Assembly: GCA_963585895.1 (NCBI GenBank)
Contig: OY757904.1
Span: 27,638,754-27,702,753 of the forward strand
Direction of reading: 5' to 3'
DNA: 64,000 nucleotides
Source of the DNA: Sepioteuthis lessoniana
Taxonomy: Eukaryota > Mollusca > Cephalopoda > Myopsida > Loliginidae
Made by a program: the position numbers and the translations under genes. The notes beneath the pieces are model-generated. The model had not been told where the DNA came from. It worked only from the letters and a program-made list of their open reading frames with translations, and made no database searches. Positions 24,944 to 36,985 of this stretch are shown here, one piece after another (the first letter of the stretch is position 1; every line of letters starts with the position of its first letter).

Positions 24944-25861
24944 CTTAACCCAGCAAAAGACATAGACAAATGTTTACAACTACAATGTACAATGTCCTAA
25001 TTTTAAGTTTTAAACAATCCCCGCTCTAATATATAACAAAGATAATTTTGCACGATCTGCGAACGTCATGTATATGTTTATATATTTTTTTTTATAGTAA
25101 AATGCTAATTAATATATTTATTTCCTACCTCTATAGAAACTTTACAATAATGATGAACTAATGGAGCAAACGAAGATCTTCTATTCCACAGGTCAAATAG
25201 AAAATAATTGCGCAGTACATATATTTATGTTGAATTTTTTCGTGGATTTAGATAGAAAAACATTAAATAAAGAAAACCTATTCTTTTCAAATTGAATATA
25301 ATATGCTGAGAAAGATTATAACACTCGAAATAATATTTAATTTCGTGATTAATTATTTAGAATTGAAATATATTAAATGGAACCGAAAGACCTAATATAC
25401 TTTCAATCTACTTGAAAAAAAAGCTGTACTTTTTCCTGTTTCAAGAAGAATGAAAGTATGTGCACTTAATTTGTTTATATGAGAAAAACGTGTAATCAAT
25501 TAACTATGAAGGATTTGGCAGGTTTCAACCTTCGATAACACAAGAATCAACAGAAAAGTTTTGTCAATGACGAGAGCAAATGCAATGACCAAATCTATTA
25601 AGATATAACGGTAGCTACAATTGATTTGAAGAGCAATACAAAAACCACAGATAACGCAAAAACCCCGATGAGATTACTGATAACACCAAGTCAGAATTTA
25701 GATGAGGATTTTTTGACCAAAGAAAAATGCTTATGGTTTGAATGTATTATTTTATTGCAGATAGGTTTCCTAAATCTAAAATTAGTTGCAATGAACATCT
25801 GAATACGTCCTTCCCGCACACCACAAATATTTGTGTATGCGCATGTGCGCGTTTGTGCGGG
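24942..25861. other. AT-rich DNA, nothing recognised
   Basis: No coding, RNA or family repeat signal seen. Confidence 0.55.
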
Positions 25862-26135
25862 CATGTATTTACCAAATTCCCCAGCCACGAACAGCAAGGG
25901 ACTTTTTTAACAGGTGTAAAGCTGCTTAGAATTAAGAATATTCCCTCTTCTAGACTAGAGGACCAACTAAATCTAACTAACCGTTTGTCCAACTATTTCC
26001 CTGTAGCTCAGCTACAGGTAAATTATAGGAGAAAGATGAAGATTTAGCTATGCCGTTCTCAAGGGCTTTAGTATAAAGGGAAGCAAAAATGGCTTCGTAC
26101 GGGATTGGAACACGGGCCACTAATTTCGTTTCCAA
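25862..26135 (-). mobile_element. S2 SINE, strongly diverged
   Basis: Landmarks survive in S2 order: GTATTTACCAA, TTTTTTAACAGGTG, TCTTCTAGACTAGAGG, then GGGATTGGAACACGGG as a B-box relic. Near 26000-26018 there is a palindrome with 9-bp arms, CCTGTAGCT and AGCTACAGG, around one C. Confidence 0.55.
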
Positions 26136-27273
26136 AGATTATCTATATTAGAGTACGCGTTGGTATGTGCTCGGACATGAGCGTGAAACGAGACGGATAT
26201 TTTCATTAGAAGTAGAAATTATAGAGTGTGACTTAGCGTACTCTGCATAAACTAAATTTTCATCCATAGAAATATTTCATTTCTTGCTGATGTGTCATTT
26301 GATCCTGTACCATTCTAATGTTCTTCATTAGTCTAAACTTTAGATAATTTGTTCCACGTGGTTGAAAATATGACATATTCACTGTTTGTCGTTATTATGG
26401 AGACAGTGATTGAAAATCTAAGGGTGTATGATAAAAACTATATTATATCACAAATATGAAACCATTGAAGATTTCTGTGTTTTTAAGTGTCTGTAATGTT
26501 CTCTCAGATTGATTTAAATGATTATTTAAAAAAAAATAAACGTTATTATTCACAGCTTCCTTCTTGGCTCGACAAGGAGTGACTAATTCAGTGTGTATCT
26601 CAATAAAGTAGGTGCAGTGCTATTTTTGTACCAACTGGATTACAGATTGTTGCCTAATCCATTACGCCCGCGAGTGACACGCTGCGCACATTCTGGTAAT
26701 TAAATTGTATTCATATTATCACAAAAGGAACCCCACACACACGCGAACACACTCACACACACACACACTAACACGCACATATATGTGTGTGTATGTGTGT
26801 ACGTGTATTTGGGCAGTATATCCTGGTTAAGACATGTTTAATTAACATGTAAAGACTTCTTTTGTCTACATATTTTTGTTCTGATCCTTTCAAGTTGCCA
26901 TGTGGATGCTAGGATATCAAGCCGGAATCGGTTAATAAACCTTACATAATCCATTGGTTCCCATGTTCTTTCGGTTCCATCTTGGGACATCATCAACGGA
27001 TGTGTATATTGAAAAGAGGATACTACCTTACCGAGTACGTAACAACTTTGTAAGAAGTTGCAATGCGCTATAAATGCTTAATTGTTACAAAGTTGTAATG
27101 TACTTCCAAAGTTTGTTTTGCCTTTACAGTATATATATATGTTTTGAAAATGAAATGGCACTGATGTAAGACTCTAAATATTTCATGTAGTTATGTCGGT
27201 GTATAATCATATCTTAATTTTGAATGCATTGGAATAAACCGAAGTGTCTGGTTATTTAAAAAACAACATTGCA

Positions 27274-27276
<3 letters not shown>
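26136..27276. other. AT-rich DNA with CA/TG tract and one motif pair
   Basis: Imperfect CA then TG tracts at 26735-26803. At 26960-27000, TTCTTTCGGTTCCATC and ATCATCAACGG resemble the reversed CTGAAGA...CCGAAAG module seen elsewhere. Nothing else recognised. Confidence 0.5.

Positions 27277-27338
<62 letters not shown>
27277..27338. repeat. (AT)n microsatellite
   Basis: About 31 AT units. Confidence 0.98.
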
Positions 27339-27342
<4 letters not shown>

Positions 27343-27963
27343 ACATCTCAGTACAAGAAATATTCTTCTATTAAAGAAAAAGAAGCTGAAACACAGATAT
27401 TTTCTTTTTCTTTTAAATATTCAGCTAAAATTCTCCGTTTTGTTTTCGTGCAAATTAGATTTTGTTCAATTAAAGAAAAAGTGTCTTCGTTACAGTAATA
27501 TGAATGACAAATCTATTTAGATAGAAAGTGGGCATACCATACAATATTGCATACCGTTTTGTTTACTTCAAGTTTTTTTATGTGCAATATTTTCTCCTGT
27601 ATTCTAAGAACTCTGCAATTGAATGCAAACACCTATTTTCCTTCCCAATACGTTGCAATCGTCGGTGTAATATTAAAGAACATAGGTACAGATTAATTTT
27701 TGCAAACAAGAAACGGCGTCTTTCTACATATCTGTCTCTACATTACTGATACTTATAATATGCTGTTTTGAATTTTAAAACGATGTTGTTTTCCGAGGAA
27801 CATTTCAAATGATTTCCTTTAAAATAAAGGTTTTTATTTGATTTTGCTTCATCGCGTTCAGTGCTCAAGTTTTCACTGCCGATATTTTTGGTATTTTTTG
27901 TTTTGTTTTCTTTTCTTTTCTTTTATTTATTTTTCTTTTTTTAAATACTTTTTTCTGTATGTA
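27339..27963. other. AT-rich DNA with TTTTC-rich stretch
   Basis: Imperfect (TTTTC)n around 27900-27940. No gene signal. Confidence 0.55.
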
Positions 27964-28224
27964 AGTAAAGGTAAAGGTGGCGACCTTAGTCGAGGGTAAC
28001 CAGAAGGCTCCCTTTTCAATAGCTATAACAACCAGATGCAGGGGAGGGCGCTACTCCTTTCCCAGGATTGCTCCACTTTACCCTTGATACGTACATAATA
28101 TTTTTGAGTGTTAAGCAAGGAGGTATCAAGTACCATTTTTAAAGTCTTTGGTATGACGCAACATGGGATTGAACCCAGGTCTCTCAGTCCATTGGTGAAC
28201 ACTCTACCCATTAGGCCATCGAGT
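27964..28224 (-). mobile_element. S1 tRNA-derived SINE, full length
   Basis: Complete S1 in reverse complement. The 3' end AGTAAAGGTAAAGGTGGCGA is at the left, then the body with CTCCACTTTACCCTTGATACG, a B box GGGATTGAACCC, and the A-box region CTACCCATTAGGCCATCGAG at the right. The head resembles a tRNA with D-arm and T-arm. Confidence 0.92.
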
Positions 28225-28925
28225 TTTAACAATATCAATGTTTATTCATGACTTTTAGAAATCGATGAAAAAAATACTTAATTAACAATTAAAATATTGA
28301 TTATTTTGTTACAGTGTCTAACCAAAAAGGCTGAAAGAAACAAAAACTTGAAAGAGACGAACTTGTGACATAATTTCAAAAGGTAGTTTTTTGTATTTTG
28401 CCCCAAAAAGTTCGAGGTTCACCATATACAATTTATCTCCACTCGTCACTAGTTGTACAGAAGTAAAGAGGACAGACCCAGACCCTAGAAACTGGGCTAA
28501 AAATATCAAACCCGAATTTCACTCCCATACCTTAGTTTTATCCTCAAAGAAATACAGAGCTGAAACCCAAGTAAACAATTAAAAAAGAAAACCGAAAACA
28601 CTTACATACACTGTAAAATCAATACTTCAACAAAAAATAGTTGGTCAATTATTTCTTATAGTCAAAATATTGCATAAAACTCAACGACTCTTCAACTCAA
28701 CATCACCTTATTTGTTTTGTCATTTACTTGTTTCATTTATTTAATTAGTTATTCCTTTCAGTGTGGATATTTTATCACTGTTCACAGAATTCTCGTCATC
28801 AACAAAGAGCTTTTTTTCTAGCTCCAACGCATAATTTAAGTTTATGCCAACTTCGTAAAAAACTATTCCGAAAGGAAAAGTTTACAGAATCAAAGGGAGA
28901 CTGTGAATAGTTATTTAAACAATTA
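28225..28925. other. Unassigned DNA
   Basis: 28318-28590 is less AT-rich and has overlapping 63-codon frames on both strands, but no recognised domain. Confidence 0.45.
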
Positions 28926-29490
28926 GTGAAATTATTCAAATCTAATTATCAAAACACTAGTTCCTATTTTTCTTGCTATTTGTTTTTTATTATAGACACA
29001 TTTTCTCTGCTGTATTCAATCTGTAACATATTGACCTCCGACCCGGCCGAGCTGTCAAATAAGAAATGCACCTGTGTAAATAACAGGTGCATCTTGTCGA
29101 AGATATCAGAGGATAACCTTGACTGTAGACGGATTGAGTTGGGTGCAGATGTGACGCCCACAAAAGCAGGTGGATGTCAGACAATGATCTAACCCGGTGC
29201 GACAAGAAGTTCAGTTAGTTGGAGTTTGGGAGATAAGATGCCAGCGTGAGAAACAGCTCCAGACTGAAGGCTTGCGGCCATTAGGGCCCCCGGTTGAGCA
29301 GACCAGGAGTACGAGAAAGATGTGCTGATTTAGCCAGGAGAGCTGGGGGTCAATATGTTTCAGTTTGTTCAGTCTCCAACTCATCTCTCACACATAACCC
29401 TGTCGCAACCATTTCGAATAAAGTGTGAGAGGTATATTTTTCGAAAGAAGTGTGTCCGTTCGTCATTATTGTGTTGACTATATTTCCGCA
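28926..29490 (+). other. GC-shifted island, possible old solo LTR
   Basis: About 29020-29440 is clearly less AT-rich than its flanks. It contains a 9-bp-arm hairpin (TGCACCTGT and ACAGGTGCA, 29068-29092) and an AATAAA signal near 29419 near its right side. A TG start near 29021 and a CA near 29489 would suit an LTR, but no matching TSD or partner repeat is visible. An 88-codon frame over part of it is not a recognised protein. Confidence 0.3.
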
Positions 29491-30177
29491 TGTATATGGG
29501 TATATGTATTATACGTATAATTGATTACGGCTATGCAACAAATCAAGTCATTTTAACGTATCCATTTTTGTCATATTTCTAATAAAGTATTGCTTTATTT
29601 TTCCTTGTTATACTGCTTTTGTTGTTATGTATGTAGGAATATATGAATAACCATATCCCTTAGAGAATTGGCACGTCCTTTAGGTGCCCCATTGGGTGAT
29701 ACATGAAGAATCTGTTTGCCGCTGTTCTTTGAAAATAAAGACACGTTGTATCTGACTGACCAAGAGACCGTAAATTAATATGGCTCCATTACCCCTATTT
29801 ATCGAAGAAGCCTTTTTCTATTTTGCACTCTTTTTGGATACTGCTTATTTATGGAACAATATATGTATAATTCTACTTTAGGACAAGTTTATAAAACTAT
29901 CTCAATGTAAGCTGTACATATCGTATGAAGATATTAATTGTTCTTGTTGATATAAGTGAGCTTATTTTACCATTCTGTTTTGTTCAGTTTTCGTATAGCA
30001 TGAATATACTAATGCTAATATTGGCTCTTTGATACCTGAAAAATAAGAATATTTGGATTTTACAATCTAAACCTGATTCAAAGTGTCTTTGATATGATAC
30101 TAAACTATCTAATAATGCGGCTCCAGTCTGTGGATCAATTAGAAACGTTTAAACATTTTTCTATGTGCAAAAAAATG
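29491..30177. other. AT-rich DNA, nothing certain
   Basis: A patch at 29650-29790 is less AT-rich and holds an AATAAA signal. I recognise no element in it. Confidence 0.45.
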
Positions 30178-30412
30178 GCTGATATTCAGCTGAATTTTTA
30201 GTGTTAAATAACGAAGCTTGAAACCATTTATCTGAGCGCAAAAATTAAACAATTGGTATTACGTATTTGGAACCATTTAACGGCGTGCAAGTAAAACTAT
30301 TAGTGTGAACACTACGTAAAAGCACTTCACTATGTGTAAAAAAATGATTAATATCAAACAGAAATATTAGGTAACAAAACTTGAAACCATCAAACTGTGT
30401 GCAAACATATAT
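30178..30412 (+). repeat. E minisatellite array
   Basis: Three to four units: CTTGAAACCATTTATCTGAGCG, TTGGAACCATTTAACGGCGTGC in part, ACTATGTGTAAAAAAATGATT and CTTGAAACCATCAAACTGTG in part. Period about 60-70 bp, followed by D. Confidence 0.75.
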
Positions 30413-30420
30413 ATGGACAG

Positions 30421-30485
30421 GATTTTGTATAAAATAAGCAATAAGTGATGATATGCCAATAAAACCTAACTAACCAACCAACCAA
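30421..30485 (+). repeat. D hairpin module with (AACC)n tail
   Basis: ATTTTGTATAAAATAAGC then GATGATATGCCAATAAAACC, with the tail AACTAACCAACCAACCAACC. This is the clearest example of a short repeated AACC tail after D. Confidence 0.7.
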
Positions 30486-30971
30486 CCCACTGGATTCAAA
30501 CTGACGACTACCAGTTAATTGCAACGATATTAACCAATTTCTATATTCACAAAGCCATCGCCCCAAAGCCAGCATGTAATGAAAAATAGCCCTGTGTATG
30601 AATAACGTTATATATGGATAATAAAAACGGAGATTAGTTTGACTAATTTAATGTAGGATAAGAACAATACCCCATCTTTAAAAAAACAAAACATACGATT
30701 GATGTAAACTAAAGAGTATATTTATATCAATAATTATTCTATTCACAGCCGGTGGACGTTAGTGCATACCATGTATTGCTGAGTAATGACAACTTACTTT
30801 TCGTAAAGTTCACTTCATAACATTAAACTTCACACATCTACCCTACAATATATTAATTTTAATCATTTTATGATGTTCGAATATGATTTAAAAAAAACTA
30901 TTATTGGAACAGCCAAGATATGTTACTCTCATCGATAATTTATATATTGGACTTATAAGCATTGTCATGCA
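30486..30971. other. AT-rich DNA, nothing recognised
   Basis: No coding or repeat-family signal seen. Confidence 0.55.
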
Positions 30972-31165
30972 TGTATTTACCCAACCTCTCGATAATATAG
31001 AATATGAGAGACGAGGGCAATTTTTAACCATCTAATACTTGATGGAATTCAGAGTTGTCTTTTTTTTTAGACCAATGCTAAAAAAAAAAAAAACACCGTC
31101 AGTCTCTTAATTTTACCCATATACTTTTTGTAACCTCGTTGGATTCAGAGATCGACCTGATAGTT
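30972..31165 (-). mobile_element. S2 SINE, diverged and B-box-poor
   Basis: Reverse-complement landmarks: GTATTTACCCAACC, GGCAATTTTTAACC, ATTCAGAGTTGTC, TTTACCCATA and GTTGGATTCAGAGA. The order matches the S2 body. Confidence 0.6.
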
Positions 31166-31525
31166 TTTATGAACCCGAAGGAAAATAAATCGATGTGGAA
31201 TTTCTTAGAATAGAGAAATATATTAGAAGTTTAAATGACATAATGGGTTTTGATTGGTAATGTAGAAAAATATTTTATGTGTTTTTTTTTCTTTTATGAA
31301 AAGGAATTCTATCGTAAGATTTAGGTTATTTTGATGAGTAAGGAATTTACGAAAAATCATGTATTTGTTCAGCAGAAGCTTGTCACATCAAGGTTGTCCA
31401 TTATTATCCAAAGCGACCTTTTATCTAAATTTAGAATATGGAATTTATCCTTTCCTAAACGATTCAATCGGCGGAGGGTTGACATTTCTTTGAATTCAAA
31501 TCAACCCCATCTCTAAACCAGTCGA

Positions 31526-31526
<1 letters not shown>
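31166..31526. other. AT-rich DNA, nothing recognised
   Basis: A 61-codon frame at 31331-31516 has no recognisable domain. Confidence 0.5.

Positions 31527-31582
<56 letters not shown>
31527..31582. repeat. (TA)n microsatellite
   Basis: About 27 TA units. Confidence 0.98.
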
Positions 31583-31585
<3 letters not shown>

Positions 31586-31659
31586 TGATAGGTTTTGTCA
31601 TAAGCAGTTGAGTAAGAGAGAAGGCAAGCCGAGTAGTAGCTTCCCCTAAGCTCTGAGTG

Positions 31660-31910
31660 TTTTACCTTATACCAGAATGCCCTGACTATAGAAGGTGAAA
31701 AAAAAAAACTTTTAAAATACGCTGCTGTGAAAAGAAAAAGCAAAAACAAATAGTAACATAACCACTATTTTAGATTACCCTGAACCAGACGGCCGGAAGC
31801 ATAGAATGTGAGAAAGCCGTCCAAAATACGATGCTATGAAAAAACAAATGTGTCAGCCATTTAAGATAACCCTTTCCAGACTGTCCAGTGTATAGAAATT
31901 GGAAGATAGA
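31660..31910 (+). repeat. Degenerate tandem repeat, about 2.3 units of 93-114 bp
   Basis: Blocks recur: CTATAGAAGGTGAAAA at 31687, CATAGAATGTGAGAAA at 31801 and TATAGAAATTGG at 31894. ATACGCTGCTGTGAAAA is also echoed by ATACGATGCTATGAAAA. Confidence 0.55.
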
Positions 31911-32159
31911 AAAGACTAGGATTATTCAACTAAATAACAGTCTCTGATTAAAACTTGCAACTTATGTATTAACTTTGAAAGACATTTCTATATACTAAAT
32001 AAAGTTACTTTTGCAAACGGTGTTTTGTTCTCTGTTTCTTGGTGTTGATTTTAATCTTTTTTACTTTTTTAATCGTGCGGTATCGTTCGTTTACACGCTA
32101 ACCGGCGGCTCCGACTAGAGTTTGATTCGTTGTCTGGATCTTACCAACTCAACATGGGC

Positions 32160-32345
32160 AGATAATGAATCATTCGTGTAATCCAAAGATATATCAAACC
32201 AGTGGATTGAAAGTAGAATCAAACCCGTGTTAGGTGAATAATTTAATTCCAACTGAAATATTTATCAGTGCATTAGTTTTTATAAAACCTAGCGTAAAGA
32301 CCAGGTTGCTTTACCTATTGAACTAGAACAAGATGCTCATCATTG
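32160..32345 (-). mobile_element. tRNA-like SINE head with split body
   Basis: The minus strand carries TAGTTCAATAGGTAAAGCAA (A box), an anticodon-arm-like CCTGGTCTTTACGCTAGG, and about 50 bp later GGGTTTGATTC (B box). The spacing is longer than in a tRNA, which suggests an insertion between the arms. Just left, 32090-32150 has a second B-box-like AGTTTGATTC on the plus strand. Confidence 0.5.
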
Positions 32346-32384
32346 TATCAATATCTATAAATATTTTTACTTTTCCCTTGGAGT

Positions 32385-32545
32385 AATAGCTATGAAGGGT
32401 TCTCTGCATTCCCCAAAGCTCCAAGGCTGGAAACTTTCTATCAGATTGTTTAATGTCAAATACAGGACAATCATTAAGGAGTGGGTCTTTTAACGCTGCA
32501 AAGATGCAGTTAGTGCATTCTACAACCCCAGCCGACTGAGCTACA
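32385..32545 (-). repeat. C core of the composite repeat
   Basis: Reverse-complement landmarks: GCATTCCCCAAAGCTCCAAG, CAGATTGTTTAATGTCAAAT, GATGCAGTTAGTGCATTCTA and CCCCAGCCGACTGAG. No E or D adjoins it. Confidence 0.75.
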
Positions 32546-33187
32546 AAAGGATTTCAGCTGCCCTCCTTTTTTTTTTACAAATAGCTCGGGAAAGAAGTGG
32601 ATTAATGCCTTTCATTAGAGCGTTGATGTAAAGCAAACTAAAACTGTCCTAGTTCCATTCTCCGTATTACTAAATGTTTGGTTATACATACCTCTTTTCT
32701 TATTTGAGATAATATTAATACACTAATATTTAGGCGATGGAATATATTAATCTCACAAAATGTACAATTAATTCTGATGCTAATTATTTGAATGATTAAA
32801 AATTAAATGCTCCATAATCTCCATTCACTAAGTATATTTTTTTAATTCTGGATCCAATAGGAACAAATGTCTATAACATTTCTTTTTTTGTTTTGTTTTG
32901 TAATTTTTAAAAAAGGGTATCAAATATATCTTCCTTTTTAATCAACTGAAAGTTGATGGGAAATTCTCGCGAGAGTATTTTTAATGTTTATCTAAGGTAA
33001 GGTGATATATTTCAATGATACTTACGCTGAGCTTAATAGTTATTGTCTGGGGAAATCATATCAGTGACCTGAGTTCGAATAAGAAAATTCCCAAAATACA
33101 GCGAAAATATCACCCGGACAGCGGTGCAGAGATTACGATTAATGTATTGCCACCAGAAGTGTAAACATCTATTCAAAAGCGTATGCA
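32546..33187. other. AT-rich DNA, nothing recognised
   Basis: No coding or repeat-family signal seen. Confidence 0.5.
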
Positions 33188-33600
33188 ACTAAACTGAATC
33201 TGATGAAGAGCCCCCCAGTTCTTGAGAATTAGGTCGTGGAGCGTACCATTTCGTTGCCATTGATCCTTGCTCTAGTCTAACCACAGTGGCAGTAACTCAT
33301 CGAACCCCATTTATGGGATTTGTTTGTAAATGTTCTGTATTTGATATAAATATAAAATATATATATATATATATATATATATAAACGTAAAAAAATTATT
33401 ATACTGTGGATATACTTCGTCTATGAAATATTTGCATATATTTCTCAGAGATCAATATGTTCTGGGTATGGTACTAAACTGCAACGGACGGTGAAGCTCC
33501 AGTTCTTGAAAAACCAGGAGTATGGAGTACCATTTCATTGCTATTAATCTGAAGTCCACAGTAAACCTACATGGATTGTCATGCCCTTAAAATCAATCAT
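33188..33600 (+). repeat. Two diverged C core copies around an (AT)n tract
   Basis: First copy 33188-33350 (CCCCCAGTTCTTGAG, CATTTCGTTGCCATTGAT, CCACAGTGGCAGTA). AT run 33357-33382. Second copy 33400-33600 (GGTGAAGCTCCAGTTCTTG, GGAGTACCATTTCATTGC). Both resemble the 34765 copy more than the 42985 copy, which suggests a subtype. Confidence 0.65.
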
Positions 33601-33751
33601 TCGACCAATCAATCAGTCAATAAAAACAAAACAACGTAAGACAAAAGGAAAGACAAAAAATAATAGCCACATTAGCCAAAAAAAAAAACCCTTAAAAACC
33701 AGATTCTAAACCAACTCATTTTCTTGATTTATTTTTGTTAAAACAAAAGTA

Positions 33752-34664
33752 CGTGGTGCATTTAATAAGTTATCATACTTTTTTGAACAGGCATCTAAAA
33801 TTGTTGTAAACTATGAAAATTCAGTATGTTATTGCTATACATCTTCTGAGATGACTGACCAATTTTTATGATTTCAGGTTCAAATGAACAGCTACAGCAG
33901 GAGTTGGAATACACCCGAATAAAGCCTGATTGTCACAGCTGCTGAATTTCAAGTATTCTATCTGGACTTTAGAAGAACGATATGCAATAAAATTCTGTTT
34001 TAAACTTTGAAAAAATGTCATGCAATGAAAACTGGATCTACTGCTATGACCCATTGACCAAGAGACAGAGTTCCCAGTGGAAGCATGCTGGCTCTCCCAG
34101 ACCCGAAAAGGCCAGACAGAGCAAACCCACTCACAAACTTTTGATGATCCCTTTTTTTTTGATAGCCCTGGCATTATCTACATGCACTGGGCTCTCACTG
34201 GACGGTCAACAAGGGATACTATGTTGAGGTTTTAAGGGAGTTCAGGGAGAAATTCCGTCGGAAGCGGCCAGCACTCTTCAAATCGGATCAGTGGCATTTC
34301 CAAAAGGACAATAGACCAGTCCACAACTCCATCCTTGTCACAGACTATTTGACCAAGATGGGCATCAAGACAGTTCCTCAGCCTCCCATAGTCCAGACCT
34401 TGCTCCCTGTGACTTTTTGGGTATTCCCTAAGCTCAGAGGCTGTCGTTATGAGACAATTGAGGATATGAAAGCGGTTGAGACGAAGGTCATGACACACTA
34501 ACACAAGGGGACTTCCACGGGGCCTTCCAGAAGTTGTTGAAACAGTATAACAAGTGCATTGCAGCCAGAGGAGATTAGTTCGAAAGGGACTAGAGTTTTA
34601 TATGTGCACTATCAGTAAAAGTGGCCATACGAAAAAAGTATCGAAATTTATTTAATGATCCTCA
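33752..34664 (+). mobile_element. mariner transposon, internally deleted, both TIRs present
   Basis: Inverted ends of about 33 bp (GGTGCATTTAATAAG...ATACTTTTTT, and the right end read inward GGATCATTAAATAAA...ATACTTTTTT) are flanked by TA at 33750-33751 and 34665-34666. Transposase relics: NENWIYCYDPLTKRQSSQWK, SPRPEKARQ, IYMHWALTG, QWHFQKDNRPVHNS, FPKLRGC and YETIEDMKAVE. A remnant of the N-terminus joins straight to the catalytic region, so most of the helix-turn-helix part is deleted (913 bp against about 1.3 kb usual). The first and third catalytic Asp are lost (N in CNENW; none in the PCDF-equivalent block). Frames are broken. Confidence 0.92.
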
Positions 34665-34764
34665 TACATATCATAAGCCCCACCGGATGATTCTATAGAA
34701 TAGGCTGGCTGCATCTCTCCAGAGTCGAAAAACCACCACCAAAGAGGGTTATGGATATGACATT

Positions 34765-34895
34765 CAAACATTTGATTGTGAGGCTTCAGTTCTTGGAGCT
34801 TCGGGAAATGTGATGTACCGCTTCATTGCCATTTCTCTTTGGTTCATTCTGACCCGGAGTGGCAGTACCAGTCAGTTTTTTATCTGTGGGCCAAA
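34765..34895 (+). repeat. C core of a C-E-D composite
   Basis: GAGGCTTCAGTTCTTGGAGC, GCTTCATTGCCATT, TTCTGACCCGGAGTGGCAGT and the closing TTTATCTGTGGGCCAAATA. The hairpin arms read CATTCT and GAGTGG here, so pairing is partly lost. Confidence 0.8.
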
Positions 34896-35112
34896 TAAAT
34901 TTGTTTAATCATTTATTGTACTTGAAACCATGTAAATGTATTTAGAAATTGGTTGATATCAAAATGAATTATGGGTATTTGAGAGCAGTACTTGTAACCA
35001 TTTGATTATGTGCAAATGATTGAAAGATGTTGACTAGAATGATTAGTGGCCCAAATTGAATTATTAGAGTAAGCAATACTTGGAACTATTTAACTATGTG
35101 CAAACAAATTAA
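34896..35112 (+). repeat. E minisatellite array
   Basis: Three units with TACTTGAAACCATG, GTACTTGTAACCATTTGATT and ATACTTGGAACTATTTAACT in the same phase as elsewhere. Confidence 0.75.
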
Positions 35113-35209
35113 ATGAGGTTTGACTTTTACTGTAATGTTACGAACAAACTTTTCGATTATAAATCTTTGATATAAATGTGTGTGTATGTGTGTGTGAGCG
35201 CACGAACGT

Positions 35210-35275
35210 ACGAATGCGGGATTTGGCATTAAATAACCTACAAATGTTGATATAACATAAGACATCATCAAACCA
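35210..35275 (+). repeat. D hairpin module
   Basis: GGGATTTGGCATTAAATAACC, then ACAAATGTTGATATAACAT and a CATCAAACC end. It closes the plus-strand composite that starts at 34765. The right palindrome arm is altered. Confidence 0.75.
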
Positions 35276-36437
35276 AATTTTAACTATTGTCGTATTAGAG
35301 AAAAGTTAGGTATTTGGATATGTTTTTAAATTTATTTTACTGGGAACAACAGTGTTTTTGTCTTTAGTTTTTCAACTCACAGACGCGTCCTACTCCATGT
35401 ATTTGCCTCTCTCTCTCTATCTCTCTCACTCTCTCTCTCTCAACGTTGCCTGATTCATAAAAAATGTTTACCCTGAACACATTCTGTACGTGACATTATC
35501 AAAATCACGCGTATTCTCGGAAGGAAGGGCATGCAATTAACTACATCTATTTAACATTGGTTCGCTACCGAATTTTTTTTTCTTCATATACACTCCAACA
35601 TACAAACCGGTGCAAGAGGTTTTTTTTTTTCTTTTGGTAGGGTGGAGGTAAAAAAGCAAGAGTAAAAAAGAGAGTGAGATTTGGCATTTTCTACCCTTCA
35701 TGCAGTTTGCTAAACCTTCCCTGTGTATTTCTGCACGTACAAATAAAATGCGTGATTTTTATGGGATTATTTCAAGTATTTTTGCATTTGGTTCATTTAC
35801 GAACGATGTTAGGGTAATGTTTCTTGGATTATTGATCGATTTCGCCTTAAATTATACAACTTTTTTTTCACATCGTATTTAATTGAAAACATCGATCCAA
35901 ACATAAATCGCAAAGAAAGAAAGAAAGAAAGATGGAGCGAAAGAAAGAAAAAACCGTCTTGGAAACGCGTTACTTTTAAACAGAGTAAGGTGAAATATAG
36001 AAATAAAATAACTTGATAGATGCACTGAAGATGAGAAAACATCCAAGAGATTAAAACATTTTGAAAATCACATTTAATTTTGATAACATTTTTTTATATT
36101 TTCCGCGCAATTTTCTAATAGCGTTTTTCGAGAAATAGATAAATACCGCAAGAATGAAGGTTAAAAGCGTGGTAGAAGTTACTCGAGGCCAATATTTTTA
36201 GAATTATTTTTTCCGATGCTCGTATCAGAAGAGAACAAGGTATGTTTTGGCAAACCACCAGACTTTCCCTCATTGAGAAAAAAAAATCTCGTAACTCAAT
36301 GTTACCTGCATCGGAAAAAAAAGGTTTAAAAAGTTGCTTCAGGTTAACCTTACCGCTCTTTTAAATATTACTTATATAGTCTAATCACTTTGCGTATTTT
36401 TAATGATTATTTGTAACAAATCAAAAATTATTTTTAG
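35276..36437. other. AT-rich DNA with (CT)n and (AAAG)n tracts
   Basis: CT tract at 35408-35442 and an AAAG-type run near 35910-35950. No gene signal. Confidence 0.5.
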
Positions 36438-36588
36438 TTTTCGCAAATGATCCGGGAGACCTGAGTTCAATCACAGGTTGCGTCATACAAAAACTTTAAA
36501 AAAGGTATTTGATACCTCCTTGCTCCCCTACACCTCAGTGTAGTAGCTATCGAAAAGGAAGCCTTCTGGTCGCCCTTGACTAAGTCAT
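36438..36588 (+). mobile_element. S1 SINE with internal deletion
   Basis: Head and B box (GAGTTCAATCAC), TACAAAAACTTTAAAAAAGG, then a jump from CTCCTTGCT straight to CCCCTACACCTCAGTGTAGT, so about 60 bp of the body is missing. It ends at GCCCTTGACTAAGTC. Confidence 0.85.
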
Positions 36589-36655
36589 GTGTGTACTATC
36601 AATATAAGTGCTCTTACGAAAATGTTTGGAAACTTATTTAACGATCCTCGCATTT
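36589..36655 (+). mobile_element. mariner right-end fragment
   Basis: GTGTACTATCAATATAAGTG, then ACGAAAATGTTTGGAAAC and TTATTTAACGATCCTCGCAT, aligns with the right end of the 33752 mariner. It adjoins the S1 SINE end directly. Confidence 0.75.
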
Positions 36656-36667
36656 GAATTAAATTGT

Positions 36668-36985
36668 GCACATCATTAAGTCTTGCCGATATCATGGATT
36701 TCCTTGACTCCTTTCTCTCTTTATCGTTCTATCCATCCGTCCCTATCAGCCATCTCTTATGATACTACCTCGACACTGCATTCCATGGCACCCTAGAGCT
36801 TACGTATGAAAATCTTTGTCAGTTATTCAACACTTCCCCGCCCATATGTAAGACTCCATAAGTTGCATAAAAGTTCGCCGTAAGTGTAGTTCGTCTTACT
36901 TAGATGTTTTGTGAGATGGAAGGCAAGTAGTCATACAGCTGCTATTTTGTGGGATACTGCTCCTAGGATTTGTTCAAAACAGCAC
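36668..36985 (-). mobile_element. LINE-T 3' fragment, old
   Basis: Reverse-complement landmarks match the 7445 copy: CTTGCCGATATCATGGATTT, CATCCGTCCCTATC, GCCCATATGTAAGACTCCAT and GGGATACTGCTCCTAGGATT. Diverged and frame-broken. Confidence 0.7.
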